Shown here one piece after another: positions 63,432 through 64,000 of a stretch of DNA of 64,000 bases. The notes under the pieces are model-generated. The model saw only the letters and a program-made list of their open reading frames with translations, searched no databases and was not told where the DNA came from. Source of the DNA: Croceibacterium segetis. GTDB taxonomy: Bacteria > Pseudomonadota > Alphaproteobacteria > Sphingomonadales > Sphingomonadaceae. The position numbers and the translations under genes are program-made. The first letter of the stretch is position 1. The number at the start of each line of letters is the position of its first letter. The stretch is taken from assembly GCF_011320115.1 (NCBI RefSeq), contig NZ_JAANOZ010000007.1:1-64000 (forward strand). The letters run 5' to 3'.

Positions 63432-63998
63432 CTAGTTCGAAGCGGCCGGCTTGGAGGCGGCGGCGGACGGCCCGGGCCCTGCGCCGAGCGCCATCGGATC
63501 CCAGTGCTCGTCGGCCTTGCCGTCGACGAAACGCCAGGTGTCGAACCAGGTGGTGGTGTAGGTCTTGGTGGGATCGTCGGCGTAAGGAAGCTCCCGCCGG
63601 GTCAGGATGGTGACGTAGTCGCCCTCGGCCACCACCGCGACCACCGCATTGGGATCGCTCGCGCTCAGCGCCGGGCAGGGGTCGAGCGGCTTCTGCTTGG
63701 CGATATCGACGAAGTAGTGGACCACGCCGGCCAGGCCCGAGGCGGCGACTGGGTTGTGCTGGATGTAGGCATCGGTCAGCCACTCCTTCGCGCGGGCCCA
63801 CTCATGGCACTTGAGCAGCTCGCGCTGGATGTGCAACGCCGCCTGCTTGTTGGTGTTGAGCTTCTTGTCCTTGGAGGTGAACAGCGATTCCGGATTCGGG
63901 TGACCGACCACGGGATCGCTGAGCGCCCGCTGCTGCGCGGCGGCGGGCATGGACAGGACCACGGCCAGCGTGGCGGCGGCGGCAAGCAGATTTTTCAT
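63432..63998 (-). CDS. Secreted NTF2/SnoaL-like protein
   Basis: A 188-residue protein complete in the window. A signal peptide (LLAAAATLAVVLSMPAAAQQ) is followed by a SnoaL-like fold with YIQHNPVAASGLAGVVHYF, VVAEGDYVTILTRRELP and DTWRFVDGKADEHWD. Such proteins are often polyketide-cyclase-like or small-ligand binding in the periplasm; substrate unknown. The start ATG is at 63998, two bases from the window edge, so its promoter is not seen. Confidence 0.83.
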   Translation of the reverse strand: MKNLLAAAATLAVVLSMPAAAQQRALSDPVVGHPNPESLFTSKDKKLNTNKQAALHIQRELLKCHEWARAKEWLTDAYIQHNPVAASGLAGVVHYFVDIAKQKPLDPCPALSASDPNAVVAVVAEGDYVTILTRRELPYADDPTKTYTTTWFDTWRFVDGKADEHWDPMALGAGPGPSAAASKPAASN

Positions 63999-64000
63999 CG

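Overview
The window looks like a chromosomal segment of a GC-rich alphaproteobacterium of the order Sphingomonadales (Novosphingobium/Sphingobium/Sphingomonas-like). The main reasons are a complete protocatechuate 4,5-cleavage (lig) gene set of the kind known from lignin-degrading sphingomonads, a lignostilbene-type dioxygenase, a TonB-dependent receptor beside catabolic genes, and ftsE-ftsX, metX-metW and tyrA-hisC blocks with tight ATGA/GTGA overlaps. The genus cannot be fixed from sequence reading alone.

Region 1 (1-9.0 kb) starts with the 3' end of pckA. An accessory catabolic cassette follows: a two-subunit molybdenum hydroxylase (iorAB-like), a divergent TonB-dependent receptor, a zinc alcohol dehydrogenase and a type II NADH dehydrogenase. 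A pair of oppositely oriented copies of one sequence motif sits in the divergent promoter region and suggests one regulator for both sides.

Region 2 (9.1-18.2 kb) is a mosaic island. It holds an HNH nuclease with an SRA-like N-terminus, an excalibur-domain protein, a SRAP protein, and an overlapping gene pair in which a SIR2-domain NAD hydrolase is followed by a large helical protein of unknown function. I read that pair as a candidate anti-phage system of the long-SIR2 (DSR-like) kind split into two polypeptides. It abuts two lepA 3' fragments: a short one diverged almost only at synonymous sites, and a longer native-looking one that is cut abruptly. Next come a DUF3489-DUF2924-serine recombinase cassette and a tRNA-Leu(GAG) whose 3' end faces the island.

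Region 3 (18.2-28.5 kb) is core chromosome: a structured RNA candidate, a zinc-ribbon membrane protein, ftsE-ftsX-ydcF-plsC, an MFS transporter, tyrA-hisC, divergent metX-metW, and a PilZ protein.

Region 4 (28.5-42 kb) is a C1-oxidation block: fdhD, the NAD-dependent formate dehydrogenase operon fdsG-fdsB-mobA-fdsA-fdsD, S-formylglutathione hydrolase, three tandem VOC proteins, and glutathione-dependent formaldehyde dehydrogenase. An aromatic-acid-type MFS transporter, a MarR regulator and a divergent lignostilbene dioxygenase with a serine hydrolase follow. Region 5 (43.1-47.6 kb) holds a TadG/TadE/TadE triplet, a dienelactone hydrolase-like protein and a beta-lactamase-fold esterase. Region 6 (47.7-57.9 kb) is the lig cluster: orf1-ligJ-DUF2218-ligA-ligB-ligC with trailing genes, divergent from ligK-ligU-ligI-GNAT. 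It is sufficient on paper to turn protocatechuate into pyruvate plus oxaloacetate. Region 7 (58-64 kb) holds an RhlE-type helicase, SnoaL/NTF2-like proteins, a secreted esterase, a transaldolase-family protein and a secreted unknown.

Taken together, regions 4 and 6 fit the catabolism of methoxylated lignin aromatics: ring carbon goes through protocatechuate, and the formaldehyde/formate released from side chains and methoxyl groups is burned to CO2 with NADH recovery.
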